Source of the DNA: Cinclus cinclus
Taxonomy: Eukaryota > Chordata > Aves > Passeriformes > Cinclidae
Reading direction: 5' to 3'
Assembly (NCBI RefSeq): GCF_963662255.1
Contig: NW_026912212.1
Span: forward strand, 496,001-560,000
DNA length: 64,000 bases
A program made the position numbers and the translations under genes. The notes beneath the pieces are model-generated. The model saw only the letters and a program-made list of their open reading frames with translations, was not told the origin of the DNA and searched no databases. Of this stretch, positions 1 through 8,350 are shown in pieces; the stretch's first letter is position 1; every line of letters starts with the position of its first letter.

Positions 1-53
1 CAGATACAGAGATGGTATTGCCAAAAATGCCTCAATGATGAGCAGGTAAAAAT

Positions 54-131
54 ATAACATTTGCTTGGAAGGTGCATCTAGAGGTCAGCTTTGGCTCAGG
101 GCCTGATGTTCAGGCCTTGGTACTTCAACCA
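54..131 (+). repeat. Copy 1 of a local dispersed duplication
   Basis: This stretch aligns with 3659-3762 in the same orientation. Both copies contain 'ataacattt', 'ttggaaggt', the 17-base run 'tttggctcagggcctg' followed closely by 'gttcag', and 'ttggtacttca' near the end. The second copy carries an extra segment of about 25 bases. The similarity is clear but diverged, so it is either an old local duplication or two copies of an interspersed repeat that I cannot name. Confidence 0.6.
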
Positions 132-1896
132 GTGCTTTGACCAAAGCATGAACTACAACCTCCATAACAATTCCTTCAATAATGGAGTCTTAGATTTAGG
201 TATGAGGCATAAAGGCATCACCTCTTGTTCTTCAATTAAGCATTAATTGAAGAACAGTTCATTACTCAGAGCTGTAATTTGCAACTCTTTTAAAACATGC
301 CTAATTAGTTGCTCTTCTCTGTTGTTTCTCAAATCCCCACTTTCTCTTGAGACTGTGTCTCTCTTGAGACAAGTCTCAGTGCTCCATTTCCCAGCACAAA
401 GTGTCACAACAACTCTAACATGGAATCATTACACACCAAGGGCTCACACTGCAATGTTTGCAGTGACTGCCACAAATGCATTTCACAGCAGCCTCCAATT
501 TGGCAGGCATGAAGGCAATCTCAGCAAGAAGAATTTTCTTCTTTCTGCCACTCTTCTACTGCTCTTCCTATTGAGGTGATTCCTGATGGCTGCACTTCAG
601 ACTCATCACTGATAGAAGTGCAACATTCCTGTCCTGTCATAGCCCAGGCTCCTCCTTGCCCAGCAAGCAGATGATCCAAGGCCATGAGGTTCTGTAGAGC
701 CCCATTTGTGTTTGTTGGAGCTCACAGGATGTGCTACTGGATATTTGCACAGTATCCTTTTCTACTTCTTCAAATAATCCATGTAGCTCATTAATGTGAA
801 CTCCATAGGACGAGGCAGTGCTCATGGGGCACAGGGTGAACCAGAGTCTTTGGCTTTCTGAGACCAAAGGCACTCTGTGGGGGGAAATGTTCTCTCGGCC
901 CAAACTCTTCCTTCTGCTTGTTGCTGAAGTACCCCCAAGGGAGGCATCAACACTGCCTGAAAAACAGGACCCAAACACATTGAGGGAAGCCTTTACAGGC
1001 ATTGTCTCTGCACATCCAGCAGGTCCCATTCCCAGTACCAAAGGTCTGATTTCCCATTTCCCACTGTGGGCTGCTGATGCATCCAGGGCTCCTCCCTGTG
1101 CTCCTCTTGTGTCCCCCGTGCCTTTGGGCCACAGCAGTTTCACAGTGGCCCTGCAGCTGGCAGTGCTCTAACACTGACCCTGACCAGCTCCAGCACCCCA
1201 AGTTCTATGGACATTGGGAGTGATGGCAAAGCACAGAAATCCTTTCACACTGGGGCCTCTAACTCCAACAGGGTTCAGTTTCTACTGAAGGGAAATCTTA
1301 GTGAACCCTGTGAAGCTGATCATTGTATTCCTTTTTTGCACAGCACAGTTTTCTTTAACTGTCCCTGCACTGACTCTGTTAGGAGTCAGAGCCCATGGAC
1401 AGAGCTCTGGCCACCCCACAGGGTGGGCCCTCCAAGGGACCCCCATTCCTCCCAACATTAGTTGAGGACATACCCAGCAATTACTTACATAGAGTATTTT
1501 GGCTACTAAGATCTTTACATTTTCAGAACAATTTCAGGACTAATCCCTGATGAAACTCTACAGGTGTTTCTGGCAAACAAAGATTCTGGCTGACTCTCAA
1601 GACACAACTTACAGACATAAGCACTACTTTAGTGACAAGGTGACTCATTCTTTTTCCTCAGTCTCATCCGGGTTAGGAACAGTAATTCCACTGTCCATGC
1701 AGCTGGTGCCCATTTAATTCCAGAATAATGTCCCGAGGGACCTTTGCTGTTCAGCTTTCCCGCGCTGTCTGCGGGTAACAAGGCTTGCTGGGGTCCTTTC
1801 CCCTTTGGCTGGAGAGGTGCCGGGTCCCAGGCCCTGAGGGACCCCCAGGCTCCTGGCTGGAATTCGTCTGGAAGTGCCTCAGTGTCACATCAGCCT
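132..1896. other. Non-coding stretch, no gene recognised
   Basis: I see no recognisable domain, RNA gene or clean repeat here. Short open frames occur on both strands (for example 637-1143 minus and 818-1171 plus). Their translations are compositionally ordinary, resemble no family I know and overlap one another on opposite strands. The right part, from about 1500 on, may belong to the retroviral relic that follows, but no motif proves it. Confidence 0.5.
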
Positions 1897-2144
1897 TCAC
1901 ATGGAGCCCCGTGGATCAGAGCATTTCCCAAACGGGACCCTTGGGGCAAACACGCAGATGTGGTCTGGCACGATCTCTAAAACAATATCCCAAAACATCC
2001 ACTTGTTCTCACATAGAGCACTTGGCTGCAGGGACATATTGCCAGGTTCCAGCATTCCAACAGTCTTGTCTTTCCCCAGAGCTGTTCCTGCAGCTGGCTC
2101 GGGAGGGCCACTTGGCCTCTCCACCCACACTTTGGCTCCATTAT
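1897..2144 (-). other. Open frame following the dUTPase relic, unassigned
   Basis: On the minus strand the frame carrying the last dUTPase-like motif stays open for about 80 more codons. It includes a Trp/Pro-rich stretch, VWVERPSGPPEP, and a GKDKTVGMLEPG segment. In betaretrovirus-like elements the aspartic protease follows dUTPase, but I find no DTGA/DSGA active-site motif. It could be diverged retroviral coding sequence or host flank read through by chance. Function is not assigned. Confidence 0.3.
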
Positions 2145-2516
2145 TAGGACTGCTGCATCCAAAGCCTTGATCTCCACAAACAGTGCTGATCTGAGCTGGA
2201 TCTCCTTCCTTCACTGATGTTTGGAAAGCTGGAAGATCAATAATGGTGCTACTGTGCCACAGGGCTAAATCATCCAATCTTGTTCACTATTGCTGAAAAG
2301 GATTACTCTGATTTCTCCTTGACAATCTGCATCAATTCCTCTTCCCGTGACGTGAACCCTTTGCAAGGCCAAGCTCCAGTGAGCAGTTCTCCAAACAAAG
2401 TGTCCTGGAGGAATCTGAACTCCTCTTTCCGTATTGATAACTCTTATTTGCTTCTGATTTATCCTAATTAATTCCAGTGCATCACAGTCCAGCCCTGCAG
2501 CCTCTGGGGGGCCCTG
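2145..2516 (-). pseudogene. Endogenous-retrovirus dUTPase relic, broken
   Basis: The minus-strand translation follows the order of trimeric dUTPase motifs. Motif 1 is AGLDCDA (usually AGLDL-A) near 2498. [10 protein letters not shown] stretch follows near 2400. Motif 3 is [13 protein letters not shown], close to the GVID-DY-GEI signature that holds the catalytic Asp, at about 2335-2300. A motif-4-like GTVAPLLIFQ lies just after, and a glycine-rich GDQGFGCSS, like the C-terminal motif 5, sits near 2175. The enzyme family hydrolyses dUTP to dUMP. In betaretrovirus-type elements it is encoded between gag and protease, and many bird ERVs carry this arrangement. The copy is dead: a stop (TAG, 2267-2265) falls between motifs 3 and 4, motif 5 is in another frame, a stop at 2519-2517 closes the frame upstream, and the motif-1 and motif-3 tyrosine/leucine positions are altered. 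No LTR, reverse transcriptase or integrase is recognisable nearby. Family call fairly firm; element class is inference. Confidence 0.72.
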
Positions 2517-3658
2517 TCAGGGGCCATGGCACCCGGAACAATTTCCCAGGAAGTCCAAGTCTCACTGGCCATGGTTGTATTTGCAAACCGGGAGCAGCCA
2601 TGCACATCCAGGGCCTTTCCATTTCCCAGTGGGCCCATTGCTAAGGGTAGGGAGCACATCTGGGAGTTGGCTTCTCCATCGGGACAGCTTCTCAGCTCCT
2701 CATTTTTTCAACTGCTCTTTTAACAAACATTCATCTGTCCAACCAATGCCGTAGCTTGTGGATAGCCTGCTGTTTCCAATATGCTCTTAACAAAATCCCT
2801 CCTCATCCTCCCAAACCCACAAGTTCTTTTCCTTTTTCCATATGCAATTTTGGGATGCATTTGAAGACACCCACTGGTTCAGCCTCTTTTAACTCACGGC
2901 TACACTGCTCCCACGGTGCTCTGACCTCAGCCCACTCCTGAGACACACAACTCTAGGGAAGGGCTTCGCATCCAGCAATTTCCAACGGGACGGACTCCTT
3001 ACATTTACATTTTTAATGTGACATTTTGTTGTGATCCAACTAGACTACGCCTCTTTGCTTTTACCAGTGGGCAAGGTCAGCACCAAAGACACAGACACCA
3101 GCTGAAGGAATTGCCTAATTTTCTAAAGTTCAAAGCAGCAAAGAATCACAGAAAGAGAAGCTCAGCAATGCACCCAGTCCTCACTCCCAAGAAGTGCCCG
3201 CAGTGATTAAGAAAGATCCATCAGCAGTTCCCCCCAGACTTTACCATCACCCAGATGCACACATCAGCTGGGGGAAGCTGTCACAGCCAAGGACTGCAGA
3301 GCCACTCCTGGACACTGGGAATTCCTGCAGGTGCCTCCAGCCACAGCTGAGGCTTCCAGCCCCGCTGAGAGAGGGCCCAGCTCTGACAGTGCTGAAGAAA
3401 CAAACTGACAGCCCTTCTAGTGCAGCAAAATCTGGTTTCATTCTCCTCTTGGCTCATACCCAGAGCCTGGCCAGGGCTCAAGGAGGAACCCAAGGAGTTG
3501 GCTTTGACCAAACACACCCCAAACAAGGCCAGATGTTGGATTTCATGGCCTTGTTCGGCTTCTAAATAAACAAAGGTCAATCCACCTTTCACTCATGAGT
3601 GCATACATCTATCACAGCGCTCATGTCCGTGCATAGTTTGGTCATGTGTGGATACAAA
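2517..3658. other. Non-coding stretch, no gene recognised
   Basis: No domain or RNA gene is visible. The part adjoining the dUTPase relic (2517-2660) has an open minus frame that may be the preceding retroviral sequence after a frameshift, but it carries no identifiable motif. An AATAAA hexamer occurs at about 3565 on the plus strand without a gene upstream that I can recognise. Confidence 0.45.
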
Positions 3659-3762
3659 GATAACATTTGGTTGGAAGGTTCATCCAGAGATCCCCTTTGG
3701 CTCAGGGCCTGGTGTTCAGCCCTCAGTCAGGGCCTCTTGTCCAGCCTTTGGTACTTCAGGCA
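3659..3762 (+). repeat. Copy 2 of the local dispersed duplication
   Basis: Aligns with 54-131 in the same orientation. It differs by an insertion of about 25 bases near 3722-3746, which itself looks like a short tandem copy of neighbouring sequence ('cagggcct' and 'tcagcc' recur). A CR1 tail follows directly, whereas copy 1 has none, so the CR1 piece was either inserted after duplication or not included in it. Confidence 0.6.
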
Positions 3763-3770
3763 TGCGATTT

Positions 3771-3866
3771 ACTGCTGGGCTTGACAGTGCTGGGTGAACA
3801 GCAGGACTGCATGAGCTCTGAGGTCTTTCCCAACTGGAAGGATTCTGTAATTCCAGGATTCCATCT
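3771..3866 (+). mobile_element. CR1-type LINE 3' end fragment
   Basis: The sequence runs 'gacagtgctgggtgaac', then 'gctctgaggtctttcccaac', then 'gattctgtaattcc' and a second 'aggattcc'. This order matches the 3' terminus of avian CR1 non-LTR retrotransposons: GTGCTGGGT, GAGGTC-TTCCAAC, then a short ATTCTRTRATTC-type tail instead of poly-A. Only the tail is present, as usual for 5'-truncated CR1 insertions, and it is diverged. CR1 dominance supports a bird (or other sauropsid) source. Confidence 0.75.
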
Positions 3867-4527
3867 GCTGCATTCAGCTAGGTCCATGTTAGCAGCATTC
3901 CTTGAGTCCAAAAGGCCCCTCTTGGTCAGCCCTTGTGGCCTAAGGCTCCAGCTCCTTTAGCTCCTGCTGCTAAGCTGCTCAGGCTGAACGAGAGGGCTCA
4001 GGGAGAAGAAGAATACAGCTCATGCAATTCCTTCTGGGACGCTGAGAGGGGAGGGTGTGGCACCAGGAGCACTGTTTGCTGTGGCCTCCTCTCTACCCTT
4101 CAGGCCCTTCAGTGCTTTGAAGCAGCCAAGAGCTTTCTTCAAGGGTGCAAGGAAGCAGCTGTTCCTGCTCCCAGCTCTGGCTCTTCCCACTCTCTGACCT
4201 TGACTGGTTTTGTCCCTCTGGCTGTGCCCTCTGCTCCCCCTGTGCTTGGTGGCTGCTGCCCAGGACTGTGGCACTGGCACACATCAAGGGCTCCAGCCCC
4301 TCCTTTCTCTGCCCTTGCAGCTGCCTGCTCACAGCAGCCTTTTCCACCTGGAAGCTCCCCATGGAGAGGGAGTCCCCACCTCTGTTCCCTGCACAACCTC
4401 CAGGATGCCAGCGCTGCCATCTCCAGTCCCTGCTGGCACTGAGGGCTCCCAGGTGCCCCAGGCTGCTGTGACACCACTGCACACGGCAGGAACAGTGCCA
4501 GGGGCTGTGCTCAAAGTCAGGTCCATG
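3867..4527. other. Non-coding, GC-richer stretch
   Basis: Rich in CTG, CAG and CC dinucleotide runs, with long open frames on both strands (for example 4093-4902 minus, 4210-5091 plus). These come from low stop-codon density in GC-rich DNA. Their translations are Ser/Gln/Leu/Cys-rich and match no domain I know. No splice-flanked conserved exon is recognised. Confidence 0.45.
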
Positions 4528-4556
4528 TGCTGCTGCTGCTGCTGCTGCTGCTGCTG
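4528..4556 (+). repeat. (CTG)n microsatellite, about 9.7 units
   Basis: Twenty-nine bases of uninterrupted TGC/CTG, equal to CAG on the minus strand. It would read as poly-Leu, poly-Cys or poly-Ala on the plus strand, depending on frame, but no gene is supported around it. Pure trinucleotide tracts of this length are often polymorphic. Confidence 0.95.
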
Positions 4557-4750
4557 TGGGTGTCGTTTTTTTGCCGCCCTGCCCAGAGTCAGGGATCAGA
4601 TCCAGGCACTGCTGCTGCTCCCTCGGGATCAGCCACAATTTGGCTGTTGCTGTCAGTGCCAGCAGAAGCGGTGTCTGGAGCAGCGGGTGCTGACAGTGCC
4701 CCAAGCACACACAGGGGTCCCTGGGCTGGGGGTTGGGAGCTGGGAGGCAG

Positions 4751-4793
4751 CTGCCCCTTCTTCTCCCTCTGCCCCTTCTTCTCCCTCTGCCCC
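4751..4793 (+). repeat. 18-bp pyrimidine minisatellite, about 2.4 copies
   Basis: The unit 'ctgccccttcttctccct' occurs twice perfectly (4751-4768, 4769-4786) and once partially. Together with the following 'ccccacag' at 4790-4797 it looks like a long polypyrimidine tract plus AG, so it could act as a plus-strand splice acceptor. No coding exon follows that I can recognise. Confidence 0.85.
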
Positions 4794-4797
4794 CACA

Positions 4798-6013
4798 GAG
4801 CTGGGCCAGGCACAAGGGGGGCAGCACAGCAAACAGGGAGCCTGCAAGTCTCTTCCAGCCCTGTCTGCTGAGAGTTTGGCCCTTGGAGCTCCAGGTGGAC
4901 AAAGGCAGCTGCTCCTGGTCCCTCTGTGTGTCCCTGTGTTCAGCTGTGCTGCTCCATCAGTCCGTGCCCAGCAATGGGAAAAGCCTCAGGCCTGCAGGGC
5001 CAGGAGCTGCTGGGCTCTGCCTGGGCAGCTCAGCCAGCGGGAAGGAGCTGCTCCACACGGGAACCAGGAGCGAAGGACACTCCTGTTTTAGGAGAGGATT
5101 TCTGTTCTAGGAAAAACAAAAAACATAGAAAAGGAAAAAAAAAACACAGAAAACATGTGAAAGATACAAACAAAACAACGTGTTAGTGAAAAGTAGTCCA
5201 GACCTTTGGATAAAGGGGCAACCGATCTTTTTAAAACAAGGACTAAGTTATTTACTTTAGAAACGTGCTGATGGTATGGATCCATCTTACTGACCTCAGC
5301 AGCCTATTTAAAACGATGTTGGGGTTTATTTCCAATATTGTTATTTTCAATTGTGGTTGAAGCAAGAGGAAATTGCTTTGTGCCCTGCCAGCTCCAAGCA
5401 GGACTGGGAAACTAAACTCTGTCAAACCCCAAATCCTTTTTGAAGATGCCCTTCCTTCTCACCCTTCAGATGAGGTGCGCTGTTCCCTTTGAAATTGTCA
5501 GTGATTTCTTCAAGATGGAAAGACCCACTTACAGCTTTTTGCTCTGGTTTGGAAGTGCAGAAGGGCAACTCTCCATCCATCAGCTCCAGACTGCACTGCC
5601 TTAGGAACACGGCCCACTCGCCAGGTTTTGCCCACTCGTGGCACTTCTGGAGGAGGAAGAAATTGCACAATTGCTACGGCACAATTCCAGACAAAAAGGA
5701 ATGGAGACAGACAAAACATCCTGTGGAGATCCAGGCATTCAGCTGGGACCGTGGAGAGTTTGGGTTCTTGCCAATTGGGTGTGTGTCCCTAACTGCAATC
5801 TCTTGGCCTGCAGGAGAGTCTCCCTCACCTGCAAAAGCAGAAAGCTCAGGCGGTGTGCTGGGAACGGGCTCGTGTGATGCAAAGCTCTCAGAGCCCTGTG
5901 AGGGCAGAGCGGGCCCAGCCGTGCCCAGGGCTGAGCCCAGCAGAGCCCTGGCACGGCCCAGAGCTGCCTCAGCATCCGCAGAGCCCGGCTGCAAGGAGAG
6001 AACCCAGAAACCA
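4798..6013. other. Non-coding stretch with an A-rich tract
   Basis: No convincing gene. Positions 5111-5180 are A-rich, built from runs of AAAA broken by single C or G, and resemble a degraded poly-A. A minus open frame at 5670-5422 has a weak likeness (ELMDGELPF) to the kinase segment encoded by PIM exon 5, but it is too short and out of order to annotate. The minus-strand 'ctttctgcttttgcag' near 5830 resembles a splice acceptor without a recognisable exon. Confidence 0.4.
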
Positions 6014-6495
6014 CCCCTCAGCTGAAGGCTCCTGTCCCCCTTGTCCCAACCACGAGCAGTGCCCAGGCCATGCTGCCTGTGCCCAGAGCTGGGCACAAAC
6101 CTCCCAGTCACTGCTGCCTCTGGGAGCAGAGCACGAGGGCAGGACACGTGCCCAGCCTGCAGCCAGCCATGGCACATCCAGCCCCTCAGCAGCTGCCCAG
6201 AGCCAAAAAGCACCTAGGCAGCCCACTGAAGAACTCCTTGCATCTACTCCAGCAAAGGGGAACCTTTGGTTGCCAGCCAGGGGCCAGGCCATGCCCAGAT
6301 CTGGGAGCATCCCCCTAGCTGTGGACTCACCTGCACACTGGGCGTGGAGCGTGTCTTTGAAGAAGGTGCCAGAATCAAAGTCCATCATCTCCTGCTGCCA
6401 GTGGCCAGGTCAAGGAAGAGGCTGTCAGCCTTGAGGCTGTCCTTGCAGCAGCCCTACCTGGTACAGCTTCTCCAGGGGCTGCTGCTCCTCCCCTG
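6014..6495 (-). pseudogene. Second, decayed PIM-like kinase copy
   Basis: On the minus strand, 6495-6331 corresponds to the end of the kinase exon that holds the catalytic loop and DFG in the neighbouring copy. Visible pieces are LDLATG, then DFDSGTFFKDTLHAQCAG ending at a GTGAGT donor (6330-6325). The HRD catalytic triplet has decayed to CKD, DFG to DFD, about 24 bases before the catalytic loop are missing, and at least two frameshifts interrupt the frame. After the donor, the sequence resembles the first intron of the neighbouring copy (minus strand from 7851). From about 6160 to 6014 it resembles that copy's second intron, up to a pyrimidine-rich acceptor. The exon between them (PPEW to helix G) is therefore deleted, and no last exon follows. 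This is a tandem, head-to-tail duplicate, older or less constrained than its neighbour. Confidence 0.75.
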
Positions 6496-6709
6496 GGGGC
6501 CAGACCAGGCTGTCAGTGTTCTGCCCAGGGACTCAGCCATCACTGAAGCAGGACAAGTAAAACCAGGATGCATGGTGGCCGCCAGTGCTTGCAAGACCAG
6601 CTCAGCTCCAGAACGGACGTTCCCATCTGATGACCCCTGCTCCATGGTACAGGCAGGAGAAAAAAGTCTGTGTTTCTTTGCTTCTTATCACCAAGACACG
6701 TGTGGAGCT

Positions 6710-6735
6710 GTTTGATCCAGGCTCCCGGATCAAAC
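6710..6735. repeat. Perfect 9-bp inverted repeat with 8-base loop
   Basis: Left arm 'gtttgatcc' (6710-6718), spacer 'aggctccc' and right arm 'ggatcaaac' (6727-6735) are perfectly complementary. It lies 25-51 bases downstream of the kinase stop codon on the kinase strand, in what would be the 3' UTR. It could form an RNA hairpin. A chance palindrome cannot be excluded. Confidence 0.7.
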
Positions 6736-6760
6736 GGTGCCTGTGAATCTCTCCCATCTT

Positions 6761-8251
6761 CTAGGGCAGGTGAACACCCTGCAGCCAGGGGTCATAGAAG
6801 AGATCTTCCAAAGATGGCCTGTCCATGGAGTGCATGCATAAACACCATCTGATAACATCTTGGCACTCTGGGGAGAGAAACCACAAATCACCGGTCAGCT
6901 GGAGGAGGATCCTGTTCACTTTGCCCCACTGTTCCCGTGCCCAGGCTCTGCTGGATCTGCTCAGAGCTGGGCCTGAGCTTTGCAGTCAATTCCCTGTTTT
7001 GGAGGAGAGCAGGAGAGCAGGACATGTGCCACATCCCAGAGATGAGGATTCACCTTGAGAGAGCCCTCGTGGGAACATGAGCTGGCCCCAGACGATGTCC
7101 CGGCCCTTCTTGAACGGGTGCTTCCCGCAGACCATCTGGTACAGCAGGATACCCAGGGACCAGACCGTTGCTGCCTCGCCGTGGTAGCATTTCAGGTGGG
7201 TCCACTCTGGGGGGCTGTAGGACCGTGTCCCTATGGAATACAGATGGAGCTCATCACGGGGATGCTGCTGCTCCCAGCGCCTCGCCCCAGCATCCCTGGG
7301 ATTGGGGGGACCGCACCAGTGGCACAGGAGTGACCCGCTGCCTCGTCACCAACACCTGACTCCGGCGTACAAAAAGGAGGGATGGAAAAGAAACCACTGG
7401 TGTTGGGAGAGGGCAGCAGAAGCCCTGGGAAGGCCCAACCATGACACCCAGAAGAAAAACCCACCCAGGGGTGGGAAAAACCCACTCTCCTCTCTGCTTG
7501 CATTGCCCCCAATAAACATTAACAAGCCAAGGCAAACAGGGGCAGCAAAGCAGTCCAAGCCCTTCCTCGCCTGCACACCAAACGGATCCGTGCACGGGTC
7601 TGAGCCCCCTCTCTTGCTCCCCCCAGGGGGTTTGTGTCGGGCTGGCTGCCCCAGCTCCAGCCACGGCTGAGTGGGTGGTGAATGCCGTTGGCAGGGCTGG
7701 GAGCTGGCTCCCCTCTGATCCCCACTCAAAAGCAACTTTTGGTGCAGGAGAAGCAATCCTATGACCTGCAGCAAAGCGGGGAATCCAAGCGGGGTGCCAC
7801 AGTCAGGCTGGGCCATGAGATGCCCAGGGGCATCCCCCAGGCTGGGCTCACCTGCAAACTGGGTGTAGAGTGTGTCCTGGAGGAAGGTGCCACAGCCAAA
7901 GTCAATCAGTTTGGCCTGTCCGGTGGCCAGGTCGATGAGGATGTTGCTAGGTTTGATGTCACGGTGCAGGACCCCGCAGCTGCTGCAGTGCCGCACGGCC
8001 TCCAGCACCTGGCGGAACAGCCCCCGCGCCTCCTCCTCCGGCAGGGAGCCCCGAGCCACGATGAAATCCAAGAGGTCCTGACATGGCTCAGGACGCTCCA
8101 GCATCAACAAGACTTGCAGCTGGGCAGCTCAAACCACTCCAGGAGCTGAATTACTCCACGGAACCCAGTGGACACCTTGTCCAGCAGCACGACCTCCAGG
8201 GGCGCACGGGCGCCGTTGGGCTGCGCGAGGACCACGATGCCGTCAGTGGGG
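6761..8251 (-). pseudogene. PIM1-like: PIM-family Ser/Thr kinase, 5'-truncated and frameshifted
   Basis: Three minus-strand exons can be read: about 8251-7852, 7230-7054 and 6867-6761 (stop TAG 6763-6761). Introns are GT-AG (donor GTGAG at 7851, acceptor CCATAG ending 7231; donor GTGAAT at 7053, acceptor CTCCCCAG ending 6868), and the frame is kept across both junctions. Exon 1 of the three contains the helix-C region ([15 protein letters not shown]), the hinge LERPEP typical of PIM kinases, the catalytic loop [11 protein letters not shown] and DFG ([10 protein letters not shown]). The second holds SPPEW, VWSLGILLYQMVCG and the PF-KGRDI segment. The last encodes IRWCLCMHSMDRPSLEDL, DPWLQ and the C-terminus. 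PIM kinases are constitutively active Ser/Thr kinases promoting survival and growth. Here one base is missing near 8110, between ELP and the hinge, which shifts the frame. The GxGxxG loop and VAIK lysine exons are absent, because satellite DNA begins about 100 bases upstream. About 227 of roughly 310 residues remain. A kinase-active product is not expected. A truncated transcript remains possible because the splice sites and C-lobe are well preserved. Confidence 0.88.
7231..7851 (-). other. First retained intron of the PIM-like gene
   Basis: A 621-bp GT-AG intron separates the DFG-containing exon from the PPEW-containing exon and splits a Gly codon after the first base. Its 5' part resembles the sequence after the donor of the decayed copy at 6330, showing that the two kinase relics share intron ancestry. 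It contains a near-perfect short palindrome, 'cccacccaggggtggg', at about 7461-7476. No nested gene is recognised. Confidence 0.75.
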
Positions 8252-8350
8252 CTGAGGCCGTGCCAGGGCTCTGGAATGCCTCAGCCAGCCTGGGATGCTC
8301 TGCATCCCTCGCTCAACCCACACCCGCTCTCCTTGCAGGGCTCCCGGCTA
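8252..8350 (-). other. Remnant of upstream kinase intron before the satellite
   Basis: About 100 bases lie between the 5' limit of kinase similarity and the first satellite base. On the minus strand they lead into 'cacggcctcag', a plausible splice acceptor for the exon starting at 8251. They lack the satellite signature 'gtcacaat', so they are the last non-satellite sequence in the window. The kinase exons expected farther upstream are not present. Confidence 0.6.

Noticed and set aside
3555..3580. AATAAA as a gene end on the plus strand
   Set aside because: No exon or conserved coding sequence precedes it; a lone hexamer is expected by chance.
4527..4871. Leu-rich signal-peptide-like start followed by a short secreted-looking protein
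   Set aside because: The leucine run is just the CTG repeat read in one frame, there is no ATG in that frame before it, and the downstream part has no recognisable domain.
4093..4902. 269-codon minus-strand open frame
   Set aside because: Low-complexity Arg/Gly, Ala and Gln/Ser-rich translation in GC-rich DNA, no domain, opposed by equally long plus-strand frames, and it includes the CTG microsatellite as a poly-Ala run.
5422..5700. Possible PIM exon with ELMDGELPF
   Set aside because: Likeness is limited to a few residues, the PPEW and WSLG landmarks are absent, and its place relative to the second kinase relic is wrong for an exon of that gene.
1..8350. tRNA, rRNA or other structured RNA genes
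   Set aside because: No cloverleaf with A/B box promoter sequence or rRNA-like conserved stretch could be found by eye.
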